Positions 53,270 through 62,490 of a stretch of 64,000 bases of DNA are shown one piece after another. This DNA comes from Edaphocola aurantiacus (GTDB taxonomy: Bacteria; Bacteroidota; Bacteroidia; Chitinophagales; Chitinophagaceae), in assembly GCF_019797745.1 (NCBI RefSeq), contig NZ_VOSI01000005.1:62001-126000 (forward strand), in the 5' to 3' direction. A program made the position numbers and the translations under genes. The notes beneath the pieces were generated by a model, which worked only from the letters and a program-made list of their open reading frames with translations, made no database searches and had not been told where the DNA came from. Each line of letters opens with the position of its first letter. Position 1 is the first letter of the stretch.

Positions 53270-54868
53270 TTACCGCTCCAGTTGCGCATCTTCTTCCAGG
53301 TATTTGATAAACAGGGAAGGGGATAGGCCGGTTATAGATTTGAATACAGGAGTGAACTTACCATGAGAGGAGAATCCCGTTTCCTCGGCCAGGGTACTGA
53401 TTTTATATTGTCGCCACACCGGATCGTTTTTCAGTTTTTCAACAATGTAATTTATACGCAGCTCGTTGATGTAGCTGCTAAAATCTTTATGCTTGTGGTG
53501 GTTTATGACACGGGACAGGTACCTTGTGTTGGTATTGAAATGACTGGCCAGGAAGGAGAGGGACATATTACGGTTATTAAATAGCGTGCCGGTTTCAAAC
53601 ACTTCCAGGCTATTTAATATTTTTTGCATGGTCTCCTCCGTCATCATAGCAGCATCCGGCTCCTTGGGTGCAGCACTTTTATCTGCAACAAGATGCTCCA
53701 CTTCTTTTGGTGTCTCCTGTACAGGCATGTTTTGCGCTATCTTATGTTGCCGCAGCACTTCTCTTTCGCGCATACGCTCCAGTATCTTCCGGAACCGGGC
53801 TTTCTGTTGCCGCCGCTGTACCATAAGAAATGAGATGGTGCCGGCAATAATAATCATTGCAATAAGGATGAGTATGTTTTTATAACTACCCCTCCTTGTT
53901 TCTTTATTATAATTATCTTCCAGGTGCTCCAGTGTATGGTTCAGAAACGAATCTTTTCGATCGGCCAAAACACCCCTGACGGTATCCTGCTTTTTTTGCG
54001 CCTCGGTGAGCCGGTCCATATCCTTCACTTTTTCTGCATATGCTCTTTCTGTTTCATATATTACATTTTTCAATTGCAGGTAATTAGAGCCATCAGCAAT
54101 AGCCTGTGCGCTATCGAGCCAGCGGTGTGCTTCCGGCAATTTGCCCTGCTGCAGGTAGGTCACTGCCATACCATTCATGATTAAACCGCTGAGGAAATTG
54201 CCTGGTGCATGGCCCAGCGACTTTAGCCCATTACGGTAATGGTATAGCGCAGAGTCATATAGTTGCAAGCCCTGATAACTATCCCCGAGTAGTTGCTCAT
54301 TGTTGGCGGTCAGAAAATTGAGGTCCTGTTTGCTATGGTTGAAATAGCGCTGAGCCATAAGCACGTGATCAATCGCTTTGCGATAGTTCCTTTGGTCTAA
54401 CTGATAGTAAGCCTTCTCCTGGTGCATGAGACCGATCAGGTTGTCTGCTGCCTCTGTATTATTGATCTTTTCGGCAGCGGCCATCGCTTTGTTGGTATAT
54501 ACATTTGACTTGGCGTATAGTTTCAGCAAGCGGTATTGGGTAGCCAGGAAGCCTGCAATGCGGGCCTGCCAGTTGTAGTCATTGGTTTTGATAACGATTT
54601 CCTGCGCCTTTTCTGCATAGTCTACGGCCCGGCTCAGGTCGCCGCTCTGCTGTAGTAATGATGCTGATAGCATCAGGCTCTTCACCTGGTATGGAGCGGT
54701 AGCGGAATGCTTATACAGAGAGTCTGCGATATACAGTGCTTTTTTAAAATCGGTTTGCGACGTTTCCAGGTATGTTTTGTAATAGATTTTATCGAAGGCT
54801 TCCGGGTTTTGTGCTAATGCAGATAATTCTATGCTAATTAGGGATAAGAATAGTAGTATTAATTTCAA
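53270..54868 (-). CDS. TPR-containing membrane regulator with AraC-type HTH
   Basis: The 532-residue protein starts with a signal peptide (MKLILLFLSLISIELSALA), followed by TPR repeats (YHYRNGLKSLGH, AVDYAEKAQEIV), one membrane helix near 328-350 and a coiled coil. The C-terminal AraC HTH is at about 430-525: LSFLASHFNTNTRYLSRVINHHK and STLAEETGFSSHGKFTPVFKSITGLSPSLFIKYL. It is a Bacteroidota-typical one-piece sensor and regulator. Its position next to protease and RCC1 genes suggests, but does not show, targets. Confidence 0.9.
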   Translation of the reverse strand: MKLILLFLSLISIELSALAQNPEAFDKIYYKTYLETSQTDFKKALYIADSLYKHSATAPYQVKSLMLSASLLQQSGDLSRAVDYAEKAQEIVIKTNDYNWQARIAGFLATQYRLLKLYAKSNVYTNKAMAAAEKINNTEAADNLIGLMHQEKAYYQLDQRNYRKAIDHVLMAQRYFNHSKQDLNFLTANNEQLLGDSYQGLQLYDSALYHYRNGLKSLGHAPGNFLSGLIMNGMAVTYLQQGKLPEAHRWLDSAQAIADGSNYLQLKNVIYETERAYAEKVKDMDRLTEAQKKQDTVRGVLADRKDSFLNHTLEHLEDNYNKETRRGSYKNILILIAMIIIAGTISFLMVQRRQQKARFRKILERMREREVLRQHKIAQNMPVQETPKEVEHLVADKSAAPKEPDAAMMTEETMQKILNSLEVFETGTLFNNRNMSLSFLASHFNTNTRYLSRVINHHKHKDFSSYINELRINYIVEKLKNDPVWRQYKISTLAEETGFSSHGKFTPVFKSITGLSPSLFIKYLEEDAQLER

Positions 54869-55031
54869 GGTAAAATAGTTTATCTGTGATAAATGATAAA
54901 TATTGACTTAGGTTAACAGTCTGGATAAATGTACTAAGATTTTGACCATATTATTCTAATGTTCATGATATAATCTTTGTTACTGAACATAGGTTCATGA
55001 TTCTCTTAAATCTATATTGTAAAGCCGGCAT

Positions 55032-55220
55032 TCAGGTATAATGGTCTTTTTTCGTCGTTTGGGTTTCCGGGTGTTTTAAATGGTGTTGAACTGTCATTTT
55101 TGCAATATTGGTTTTATGTAATATGAATTTGTCTGAAAAAATGGATTCCTTGGTTTCTGCTGAATCAGCAATATTGTCTTTGTGCGGTATCAGTTGCTTA
55201 AATTGGGTGTTTTGATCCAT
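55032..55220 (-). CDS. Possible small protein of 62 residues
   Basis: The frame encodes a hydrophilic peptide rich in Lys, Thr, Gln and His, ending ETQTTKKDHYT, with no leader or cysteine. Codon use looks plausible for a gene. A 16-bp-stem hairpin lies 10 bp upstream of the ATG, with no T tract on this strand. No homologue can be named. It might be a short regulatory protein or a chance frame. Confidence 0.35.
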   Translation of the reverse strand: MDQNTQFKQLIPHKDNIADSAETKESIFSDKFILHKTNIAKMTVQHHLKHPETQTTKKDHYT

Positions 55221-55230
55221 GCGGCGAAAT

Positions 55231-55268
55231 TTATGGCTTCCCTTTTGACTGAAAAAGGGAAGCCATAA
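55231..55268. repeat. Perfect 16-bp-stem hairpin upstream of the small frame
   Basis: Arms 55231-55246 and 55253-55268 pair perfectly around GACTGA. There is no T tract and no neighbouring gene end on either strand. Confidence 0.6.
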
Positions 55269-55345
55269 TGTTTATTGACACTGGTTTTGATCGAAGAGGG
55301 GGAGTGTACACTTTCCTGTATTGCTGAATAGGGGAAGGTATCGGA

Positions 55346-55376
55346 TTGCTGGGCCTTGATAGTGTAAATAGCTTTG
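55346..55376 (+). promoter_or_regulatory. Promoter of the RCC1-like gene
   Basis: TTG at 55346-55348 and TAGCTTTG at 55369-55376, with a 20-bp spacer. The ATG is 46 bp further on. Confidence 0.7.
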
Positions 55377-55422
55377 CAGCTTCAAAATTATTGCTAACCT
55401 ATTTATTACTAAATCAAGTGTT

Positions 55423-57585
55423 ATGAAGAAGCATTACAAATCTTTACCCTTAAATCCCAAAGTATATGTACTTGGGTCTGCCATTTTGGCTTCCTTAAAT
55501 GCGACTGCGCAATGTGTAGCTCCATCAGTGGGTTGCGCCGGAAATGACCGTACAAATGCTTACCTGCACTCAACTACACCCGGTACCATAGAGTATGACA
55601 ATGTCGTTTCTTTATTCCACAGCACCTTTGCGCGCCAGGCAGATGGCCGCGTACTGGTATGGGGAGAGAAAATCGGAAGCACCGGTGGCAATGTGCTTGC
55701 TCCGCAGGAAGTGAACGCATCTAATTATCCTGGTCTTACAGGTGAGATCCTGAAGTTTGCCGGAGGCTCAGAAATCAATACCAATTCGCAACATTTTGTA
55801 CTGACCACCAATGGCTTATATTTTTGGGGTACAGACCAATGGGGTATCGGTACAGGCACCTCTTTTCAGAAATTAACGATCGACGGACAAACAAATGGCT
55901 TACCTGCCGGGGTTACTCCAGCAGATGTAAAGATGCTGTTTGGTACTAATCGTATGCTGGGCCTGGTTACCTGTAACGGAAACGTATATACATTAGTAGC
56001 AGCTTCAGATGCTGCGACTGCCAGTGCTTATGGCGACGGATCATCTTACAGCTCAGCAAATAATGCTATCTGGCACCGTGTAAAAACCAATTCCACTACC
56101 AACTTGACTAATGTGGTTGCGATCCGCGGTAATGGAAGAATGAACTTTATTGCGCTTACCTCTACGGGTACATTATATACATGGGGGCAAAGTACCTATC
56201 TGGGAGATGATAATACGTATGCCGTGCGCAATTATGCCTCATCAATGGAGATGCCTTCCGGCATTACGCCTAAAATGGTAGGGATGACTGCTGCTAATGC
56301 GGTTAATACCTCTACCTATTATCTGCTGGCCACTAATGGTAATCTTTATGCTTTGGGATACAATGCCCAAAAACAAGCCGGAGATTTTACGACTACAGTC
56401 AGAGAACAATGGATACAGGTTAAGAAATCAAGTGCAGCCGGCGATTACCTTGCCAATGTGGTATGGATAAGCCCGAACGAGCATGATCTGGGATATACCA
56501 ATACAGGTTCTATCAATGCCATCACTGCAGATACTGTTCTGTATGCCTGGGGTGGAAACAACCGCCAGATGCTGGGTGGCGGTACGGCTAACGCGAGTAT
56601 AGACCCGTCTACTAATCTTGGTGGACTGACGGCTGGTGATAAAATAATTGCTGTAGAGACCGGTGGTCATACCACAATGTCGATCAGAAAGTGTTCCAGC
56701 TTCTTTGGATATGTAGGGCACAAAACAGGTGGCAGTATGGGAGATGGTACCTCTACGGATGCAGATATCCCTAACTACTCCTTCTCTACCAGCCAGATGG
56801 ATGTTTGCGGAGCGAGCACCGAAGCAGCAACCCTATTCCCTGTTGTAAATGCAACGGTGGGCAATACTTATAATATGACTGCTTCTCCGTCAGGAGGAAG
56901 CTTCTCTATCATCAGCGGACCGGCAACAATTAATGCTGCAACCGGCGCGGTGACCATTACGGGAGCAGGTACTGTTGGCGTAGGATACCAGGTTACCTCT
57001 GGCGACTGCCCTTCATCAACTCAGGTAACGTTTAGTGCTGCTGTACCTACACCAATTTCGCTGGAGGCCTTCACGCTGAACAGAGCTAAAAATGCTGTTG
57101 TGTTAGATTGGATCACCGCAAAGGAAATGAATAACAAAGGATTTGAAATTCAGAGAAGTACAAATGGAAACGATTGGACAAGCATAGGCTTTGCAGGATC
57201 TCTGGCACCGGAAGGCCGCAGTAATGCGAAGTTGTATTACAGCTTTACAGATATCAACCCTGTAACCGGAAAAAACTACTATAGATTAAAACAGATTGAC
57301 TTCGACGGAATCTTTGATTTCAGTCCAGTAAGACAGATCAGCTTTGGTAAAGAAGGTATGGTGACCATCTTCCCTAATCCGGCACAGAATAATGTACATA
57401 TTGATGGGCTGACGAAGAATGACAGAGTGCGGATTTATGATCCATCCGGAAGAATTATGTTTGACTACACGGCTTCTGCATATTCGGCTGATATTGATAT
57501 TCACAATTTTGGAAAAGGTATTTACTATGTAGAGATCGTGTCAGAGAATGGCAATAAGATCCATGACCGATTAGTAAAACAGTAA
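55423..57585 (+). CDS. RCC1-like propeller protein with T9SS sorting domain
   Basis: The 720-residue protein has a signal peptide (MKKHYKSLPLNPKVYVLGSAILASLNATAQ). The RCC1-type repeats read LVWGEKIGSTGGNV, LYFWGTDQWGIGTGT, LYTWGQSTYLGDDNTYAV, LYALGYNAQKQAG, LYAWGGNNRQMLGGG and GYVGHKTGGSMGDGT. They are followed by a short Ig-like piece (NATVGNTYNMTASPSGGSFS). The linker ISLEAFTLNRAKNAVVLDW leads to NNKGFEIQRSTNGNDW and the T9SS tail FPNPAQNNVHIDGL...GKGIYYVEIVSENGN. It has the same tail architecture as the gene at 44864. Surface or secreted; ligand unknown. Confidence 0.88.
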   Translation: MKKHYKSLPLNPKVYVLGSAILASLNATAQCVAPSVGCAGNDRTNAYLHSTTPGTIEYDNVVSLFHSTFARQADGRVLVWGEKIGSTGGNVLAPQEVNASNYPGLTGEILKFAGGSEINTNSQHFVLTTNGLYFWGTDQWGIGTGTSFQKLTIDGQTNGLPAGVTPADVKMLFGTNRMLGLVTCNGNVYTLVAASDAATASAYGDGSSYSSANNAIWHRVKTNSTTNLTNVVAIRGNGRMNFIALTSTGTLYTWGQSTYLGDDNTYAVRNYASSMEMPSGITPKMVGMTAANAVNTSTYYLLATNGNLYALGYNAQKQAGDFTTTVREQWIQVKKSSAAGDYLANVVWISPNEHDLGYTNTGSINAITADTVLYAWGGNNRQMLGGGTANASIDPSTNLGGLTAGDKIIAVETGGHTTMSIRKCSSFFGYVGHKTGGSMGDGTSTDADIPNYSFSTSQMDVCGASTEAATLFPVVNATVGNTYNMTASPSGGSFSIISGPATINAATGAVTITGAGTVGVGYQVTSGDCPSSTQVTFSAAVPTPISLEAFTLNRAKNAVVLDWITAKEMNNKGFEIQRSTNGNDWTSIGFAGSLAPEGRSNAKLYYSFTDINPVTGKNYYRLKQIDFDGIFDFSPVRQISFGKEGMVTIFPNPAQNNVHIDGLTKNDRVRIYDPSGRIMFDYTASAYSADIDIHNFGKGIYYVEIVSENGNKIHDRLVKQ

Positions 57586-58047
57586 TGGTTTATTGGGAAT
57601 AATTGCAAGTGTAATAATCCATTTTTTAGGTGCCAGGTTTATGGAGTGTTTATCTACCCTGAAAAAGTACTATTGTTTTTAAGCAAAATAATAGAGAGGA
57701 GGAAAGGTCCGTTGATTCTTCAGCGGACCATTTTTGTGCTTTGTGCGGTATGGTGTAAGGATTATGCTCCTGATATCCACCGGTTTAGCCGGATTTAAAT
57801 ACGGGCTTTTATACGGTACCGTAACAGGTGTTTTTCACGTATGAGGGAGATAATTATTGTTATAGATTTGTAAATAAGAATCAGGAAATGATTTTGTTGC
57901 TTGGTATTCAGGTTTTTAAATATTGATAATTTGTTTCATTATTTAGTCCCTGATCAGGTAAGAGTCAGCCGGGCAATGTGCCGGTATCCCGAATTCAATA
58001 AACAATAATAGCATTCACTCATTTATTCACAATAAAACAATTACAAC
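57586..58047. other. 462-bp spacer
   Basis: Contains a terminator (57706-57735) and a TAGATTTG -7-like box (57863-57870) without a correctly spaced TTG. Nothing else is convincing. Confidence 0.5.
57706..57735 (+). terminator. Intrinsic terminator of the RCC1-like gene
   Basis: GGTCCGTTGA (57706-57715) pairs with TCAGCGGACC (57720-57729), allowing one G-T pair, then ATTTTT. Confidence 0.8.
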
Positions 58048-58701
58048 ATGGAAGGTTACATAGGAGAAATCCGGATGTGGGCCGGGACGAGAGTCCCTCG
58101 GGACTGGGCATTTTGCGATGGTTCGTTATTGAATATCAATAACAACCAGGCTTTGTTCAGCGTTATTGGTACAACATACGGTGGTAATGGCCAGCAGAAT
58201 TTTGCGCTGCCGGACTTTCGCGACCGTGTAGGTATGGGCCGCAGCAATGCGACTGCTTTAGGTATGGTACAGGGTACACCAACTGTAACCCTGCTGAGCA
58301 GCAATATGCCTTCATTTGCTGCTGTAGGCAATGTTAGCGGTCTTACAGGTTCCGCACAGGGCACGATCAGTGGTAGCAGTGCAGCAAGTGTGTCTATCCC
58401 TTGTAGCAATACCGGCGGCAGCACGAACAATCCTTCCGGCAATGTGCCAGCAGTGTGTAATGCTGTGGACAGCTTGGGTAGCGATGCCTCACTTTACAGT
58501 AGTACAGCGAATAGTAATATGCAGGCATTCAACATGAATGTGCCTATTTCTATCAATGCTAATTTGCCGGTGAGCTTTCCTTCTGGTACGCAACTTACCT
58601 TGACTGTACCTGGTCAGTCATTACCAGTAAATAATATTCAGCCTTCCCTGGGTATTAACTATATCATCTGTGTTTATGGTATTTACCCTGATTATCCATA
58701 G
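58048..58701 (+). CDS. Tail-collar domain protein (phage tail fibre / MdpB-like), no signal peptide
   Basis: The 217-residue protein starts MEGYIGEIRMWAGTRVPRDWAFCDGSLLNINNNQALFSVIG, the exact opening of tail-collar (Collar/PF07484) domains, with NFALPDFRDRVGMG next. The rest is Ser/Gly/Asn-rich repeat-like sequence ending in NYIICVYGIYPDYP. Family members are phage tail-fibre tips or microcystin-dependent-like surface proteins in bacteria. No other phage genes are nearby, and no signal peptide is present. The export route is unknown. Confidence 0.82.
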   Translation: MEGYIGEIRMWAGTRVPRDWAFCDGSLLNINNNQALFSVIGTTYGGNGQQNFALPDFRDRVGMGRSNATALGMVQGTPTVTLLSSNMPSFAAVGNVSGLTGSAQGTISGSSAASVSIPCSNTGGSTNNPSGNVPAVCNAVDSLGSDASLYSSTANSNMQAFNMNVPISINANLPVSFPSGTQLTLTVPGQSLPVNNIQPSLGINYIICVYGIYPDYP

Positions 58702-58721
58702 AGATAAGGGGTTTGCCCATC

Positions 58722-58780
58722 ATAAGCTTAAAATATTCATCCCCCGGCATACTGCCGGGGGATGAATATTTTAAGCTTAT
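58722..58780. terminator. Bidirectional terminator, 28-bp perfect stem
   Basis: Arms 58722-58749 and 58753-58780 pair perfectly around TAC. Confidence 0.85.
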
Positions 58781-58802
58781 TAAGTATCTGTATGGGGAAA
58801 CC

Positions 58803-59147
58803 ATTTTGTTCGTCCTTTTGTCCGGCAACAAAAGGACCAAAAGTGCCTGTTTTCATCAAGGCGATTGCGGAGCACCGCCATTTTGTACCATTGCGTGCAT
58901 TGATCGTTTGAGCTTAACGTGTGATCCGTTCACTGCTCAACGATCGCAGCTCCACTCCAAAATGGCTATCGCTGTGATGAAAACAATAAGCGATCCGTAC
59001 AGAACAGATCGCTCGAAAGGCCTTATAAATCCGGCGTTCATAAAATCATTGGCTCGGTCGATAAAGTCGTAAACCACTGTCTGAGCGCAGCGAGTCTGGT
59101 TTGCGACCGGCCGACACATTGATTTTTAGCCAGGGATTTATACAGCC
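58803..59147 (+). repeat. Dispersed palindromic repeat, copy C
   Basis: Aligns with copy B along its core length (both about 345 bp). The two share the end GGGATTTATACAGCC, whereas copy A diverges after GATTTTTAGCCA. Confidence 0.88.
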
Positions 59148-59179
59148 GGTCCAGTAATCTGTTCTGTATGGATCGATTC

Positions 59180-59217
59180 GTCATATCGACCGAAGTGCAA
59201 CGAAGTGGAGATATCTC
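59180..59217 (+). repeat. Short dispersed repeat (GTCATATCGACCGAAG type)
   Basis: The sequence runs from GTCATATCGACC to GAGATATCTC. From memory, closely similar words recur in many Bacteroidota genomes. A decayed relative is at about 51524-51562. Confidence 0.45.
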
Positions 59218-59317
59218 TTTTTGTCACGCGAAGTAGAAAGAACATTTCTCTTTCTGTAGCAAACTTCATCTCATTTGCACTTGCTTTCCTAAAAGCGCAT
59301 ACTCCGCAATAATTATT

Positions 59318-59680
59318 TTACTGCACATCAATTGATTTTTCGGGTTTTGCACTGCAGGTCATCGATTTGTATTTAATATTGATGCGTGCAGTCACCTTCT
59401 TCGTGCCGGCAGAGCTATATACATGTGTTACGGTTTCGGTGCCGTTGGTTGTAGCCTGCTGACCATCGCCAAAATCCCATTCTACAGTATTCACTGTATG
59501 ATCGCCGTAATAGTTCGGTTTAAAAGTATATTCTTTTACATTGTTATCATCTTCTGTGGCGGTGATAGAGGTAAAGGCACCTTCGATTGCACAGTCAATG
59601 GTCTTGCGACAGGAAGTAATAGTAGTGGCCATGGCCAGGGTGCATAATGAAAGGCCGGCTAAGAGGATACGTTTTTTCAT
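59318..59680 (-). CDS. PKD-domain lipoprotein
   Basis: The 120-residue protein has a lipoprotein leader (MKKRILLAGLSLCTLAMATTITSC, Cys24) and one PKD-like domain: VEWDFGDGQQATT...THVYSSAGTKKVTARI. Such domains mediate protein or carbohydrate contacts at the surface. It is single and short. Confidence 0.85.
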   Translation of the reverse strand: MKKRILLAGLSLCTLAMATTITSCRKTIDCAIEGAFTSITATEDDNNVKEYTFKPNYYGDHTVNTVEWDFGDGQQATTNGTETVTHVYSSAGTKKVTARINIKYKSMTCSAKPEKSIDVQ

Positions 59681-59779
59681 TTTTTATGTTTTTAGTGTAT
59701 CCCAAATGTAACTATTAATCATGAACATATTGTTGTTTTATGTTAAGTATTATGGATTTATGCATTGTATAAATGAAGA

Positions 59780-59820
59780 AGATGCAAAGTGTTACAGCTA
59801 TACTGTAATACTTTGCATCT
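59780..59820. terminator. Terminator, 18-nt arms with one mismatch
   Basis: Arms 59780-59797 and 59803-59820 pair around CTATA, downstream of the VOC gene. Confidence 0.7.
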
Positions 59821-59844
59821 TATGTATAATCCGGTACCAGTGCC

Positions 59845-60225
59845 TTATCCGGCTGGTTCCCATAATTCAATTTTATTGCCTTCTATATCCAGGATGTGCA
59901 CGAACTTGCCGTATTCGGCATAGGTAGCGATCTCGTCCAGTACGGTTACGCCTTCCTGTTTCAGGGCTTCTGTGAGTGCTTCAATATCAGCCACACGGTA
60001 ATTGATCATAAACTCTTTTGATGATGGCTCAAAGTATTTCGTATCAGCTGCAAATGGGGTCCAGAGGGTATAACCTGGTTCTGCTGCTCCTTCGGGCTGC
60101 TCCCATTCAAACTTAGCTCCATACTGGGTCATATCAAAACCGAGATGGGTTTTGTACCATTCCCTCATTTTTTCAGGGTCCTTACATTTGAAGAAAATAC
60201 CGCCGATACCTGTTACTCTTTTCAT
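59845..60225 (-). CDS. VOC (glyoxalase/bleomycin-resistance-like) protein
   Basis: The 126-residue protein has the VOC fold pattern: GIGGIFFKCKDPEKMREWYKTHLG at the start, a central WTPFAADTKYFEPSSKEFMINYRV, and YGKFVHILDIEGNKIELWEP at the end, where His and Glu are possible metal ligands. The family includes isomerases, dioxygenases and binding proteins; the substrate is unknown. Confidence 0.9.
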   Translation of the reverse strand: MKRVTGIGGIFFKCKDPEKMREWYKTHLGFDMTQYGAKFEWEQPEGAAEPGYTLWTPFAADTKYFEPSSKEFMINYRVADIEALTEALKQEGVTVLDEIATYAEYGKFVHILDIEGNKIELWEPAG

Positions 60226-60282
60226 GTTTGTTGTTTTTAAAGTGAATATACGCAGGAATTAATTGCGATGCACACCGTGCAA

Positions 60283-60792
60283 CTATTTATCCAGTACTTT
60301 TTCAAAAGCCTTTCTGGCGCTGCCACGAAAATACACTTCACCGCAATATTGATAACCCATTTTGGTAAATATGCTCAGCATACCGGGATTGTCAAAGTTG
60401 GTGTCGGCCTTGATACTATATACTCCTGTGTTCCGGGCATGATCTTCTATAGCCTGCATAATGGTTCTGGCATAGCCTTTGCCTAACTCCTGCTCATCGA
60501 TAGCTACTCTATGTATCACAATAAAGTCCCCATCTGTAAGCCATTGGCCTTCAATATCATTATATGCAGGTTCATTGTTCTGCATCACTGCACTATATCC
60601 GATAAGTTTATCCTGCACGACCAGAACGAATCCGTATCCTTTATCAATATCCGATTGTATCACCTCCAGATTGGGATAGCCATCCTGCCATTGCTTGCTG
60701 CCATCGGCCTTCCGGCGTTGTATCGCCTGTTGTAATATCGTCCAGATCTGTGGTGCGTCTTCCGGCTTTGCTTGTCTGAATATGTATTCCAT
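60283..60792 (-). CDS. GNAT family N-acetyltransferase
   Basis: The 169-residue protein has the GNAT order: MEYIFRQAKPEDAPQIWTILQQAIQRR, then DFIVIHRVAIDEQELGKGYARTIM with the acyl-CoA-binding Q/E-x-x-G-x-G/A-like loop, and FDNPGMLSIFTKMGYQYCGEVYF. Substrate unknown. It is in the same direction as the VOC gene, 57 bp upstream, possibly co-transcribed. Confidence 0.9.
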   Translation of the reverse strand: MEYIFRQAKPEDAPQIWTILQQAIQRRKADGSKQWQDGYPNLEVIQSDIDKGYGFVLVVQDKLIGYSAVMQNNEPAYNDIEGQWLTDGDFIVIHRVAIDEQELGKGYARTIMQAIEDHARNTGVYSIKADTNFDNPGMLSIFTKMGYQYCGEVYFRGSARKAFEKVLDK

Positions 60793-60955
60793 GTATACTT
60801 TGTTTACTGCGCGTAAAATTACGGTTTATGTGGTTGTATTGTATGCAGGTATTCATCACATTGTGCGGAAGTTTTTTCTTTGAACTGATTTCTTTTGTAG
60901 CTTTGGTTTTACCGGCAATTGATTTCCAAAAAAAACATTACCCATTATGATTACT

Positions 60956-62347
60956 ATGAAACAATCCATCATCCTCGCAGCTGCAATCTTATGTACGCAG
61001 ACTTTCGTATTTGGTCAGTCCGAACAACAGCAGCATCTTTTAGACAGCGTGTTAACAGCTGCTCATCAGAAAAACAGCTTTAACGGAAATGTGCTGGTCG
61101 CTGATAAAGGTAAAGTGCTGTTTCGGAAGAGCTACGGTATTGCCGAAGAAAGTACCGGCAGAAAGCTGAACCCCGAAAGCGTTTTTGAACTGGCTTCTGT
61201 ATCCAAACAGTTTACCGCAATGGGTATTGTGCAGCTGCACAAACAGGGCAAGCTGCAATATGATGATCCGCTTGCAAAGTATATCCCGGAGCTGGCTTTC
61301 TATAAAGGTATTACGATCCGTAACCTGCTCAACCATACCGGCGGCTTGCCGGATTATATGGACCTGTTTGAGGAAAAATGGGATAAAACAAAGTTTGCGA
61401 CTAATGAAGATGTGATCAAAATATTTGCGCAGTACAAACCGGATACATTGTTTAGCCCCGGTGCGAAGTACGAATATAGCAATACCGGCTATGCCTTGCT
61501 GGGGGCTATTATAGAGCGTGTAAGCAAAAAAACATTCGGTGCATACCTTAAAGAAACCATTTTCAAACCGCTGAAGATGGATCATACCTTTGTGTACCGA
61601 AGCCGCTATCAGCCGCAGAAAGTAGACAACTATGCTTTAGGCTATGTACAGGATAGTCTGGGCAACAAGGTGTTGACGAATTCATTCGGTAAAGATTTTT
61701 ATACCTATTATCTCGATGGTATTGTAGGGGATGGTATGGTTAATTCGACCCTGGATGACCTGCTGAAATGGGATCGTGCTCTGTACACCGATAAACTGAT
61801 CAATGCGGAAGACCGCAAGCAGATCTTTGCTTCGGCAAAAACAGCTGATGGTAAGGAAACCAATTATGGCTTTGGCTGGCAGGTATCCAAAAATAAACAA
61901 TATGGTACAATCGCCAGCCACTCAGGTGGTTGGGCAGGTTATGTAACCTATATAGAGCGACATATGGATAATGATAAAACTATCATCATCCTGCAGAATA
62001 ACAGTACGCAGTTTACCAAAATACCGGCAAAGGATATTCGTAAGGTATTGTATAACGAACCTTTTCCTGTTGCGGAAGTAATGAATAAGGCCACTCCTAC
62101 AGCAGATGCATTAAAACAATATGAGGGAGTGTATGCCAATCCTGATGCACCGATCAAGCTTACCGTTGCTGTAAGTGGCGGTGCATTAACAGCCCAGGCT
62201 ACAGGGCAGGGGGCTTTCCCGATGGATGCTTATGAAAATCATACATTCCGGTTTGATGATGCACAAATCAAAATGATCTTTGATCCGGCTGCACATACTT
62301 TGCGCTTTATGCAGGGTAGTGTAGATGTGGTATTTACAAAAGAATAG
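60956..62347 (+). CDS. Secreted serine hydrolase, beta-lactamase-like
   Basis: Start at 60956 gives MKQSIILAAAILCTQTFVFGQ; 60947 is in frame and also possible. The 463-residue protein has SVSK (Ser81, Lys84), YEYSNTGYALLG (YSN) and HSGGWAGY, the three class C beta-lactamase/DD-peptidase boxes. A C-terminal beta-barrel-like domain follows (QYEGVYANPDAPIKLTVAVSGG). Related to, but distinct from, the hydrolase at 14185. A TAGCTTTG box at 60898-60905 has TTG only 15 bp upstream, which is short. Confidence 0.9.
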   Translation: MKQSIILAAAILCTQTFVFGQSEQQQHLLDSVLTAAHQKNSFNGNVLVADKGKVLFRKSYGIAEESTGRKLNPESVFELASVSKQFTAMGIVQLHKQGKLQYDDPLAKYIPELAFYKGITIRNLLNHTGGLPDYMDLFEEKWDKTKFATNEDVIKIFAQYKPDTLFSPGAKYEYSNTGYALLGAIIERVSKKTFGAYLKETIFKPLKMDHTFVYRSRYQPQKVDNYALGYVQDSLGNKVLTNSFGKDFYTYYLDGIVGDGMVNSTLDDLLKWDRALYTDKLINAEDRKQIFASAKTADGKETNYGFGWQVSKNKQYGTIASHSGGWAGYVTYIERHMDNDKTIIILQNNSTQFTKIPAKDIRKVLYNEPFPVAEVMNKATPTADALKQYEGVYANPDAPIKLTVAVSGGALTAQATGQGAFPMDAYENHTFRFDDAQIKMIFDPAAHTLRFMQGSVDVVFTKE

Positions 62348-62362
62348 TCCGCAACAGATACA

Positions 62363-62398
62363 ATATAAAAAGCATCCCTTCCGGGATGCTTTTTATAT
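62363..62398. terminator. Intrinsic terminator, 16-bp stem
   Basis: Arms 62363-62378 and 62383-62398 pair perfectly around TTCC. Another small hairpin (TCGATATGA/TCATATCGA) follows at 62441-62462. Confidence 0.8.
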
Positions 62399-62490
62399 AT
62401 GAAGACTATGTATTAATGAATGGACAGCGGTACAGCCATCTCGATATGAAAACTCATATCGACTTGATAACAGTAATCTTTAAACTACAT

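Larger units (their letters stand above)
54869..55422. other. 554-bp region with possible small gene, orphan hairpin and RCC1 promoter
   Basis: Contains the 62-codon minus frame (55032-55220), the hairpin 55231-55268 and the promoter 55346-55376. The first ~160 bp are AT-rich, without a clear feature. Confidence 0.55.
58702..59317. other. 616-bp region with terminator, repeat copy C and a short repeat
   Basis: Contains the terminator 58722-58780, repeat copy C 58803-59147, and a short GTCATATCGACCGAAG... repeat at 59180-59217 of a kind scattered in many Bacteroidota genomes. Coding is unlikely. Confidence 0.6.

Noticed and set aside
37421-59147. CRISPR array
   Set aside because: The repeats are long, far apart, palindromic and in different orientations, with no short regularly spaced units.
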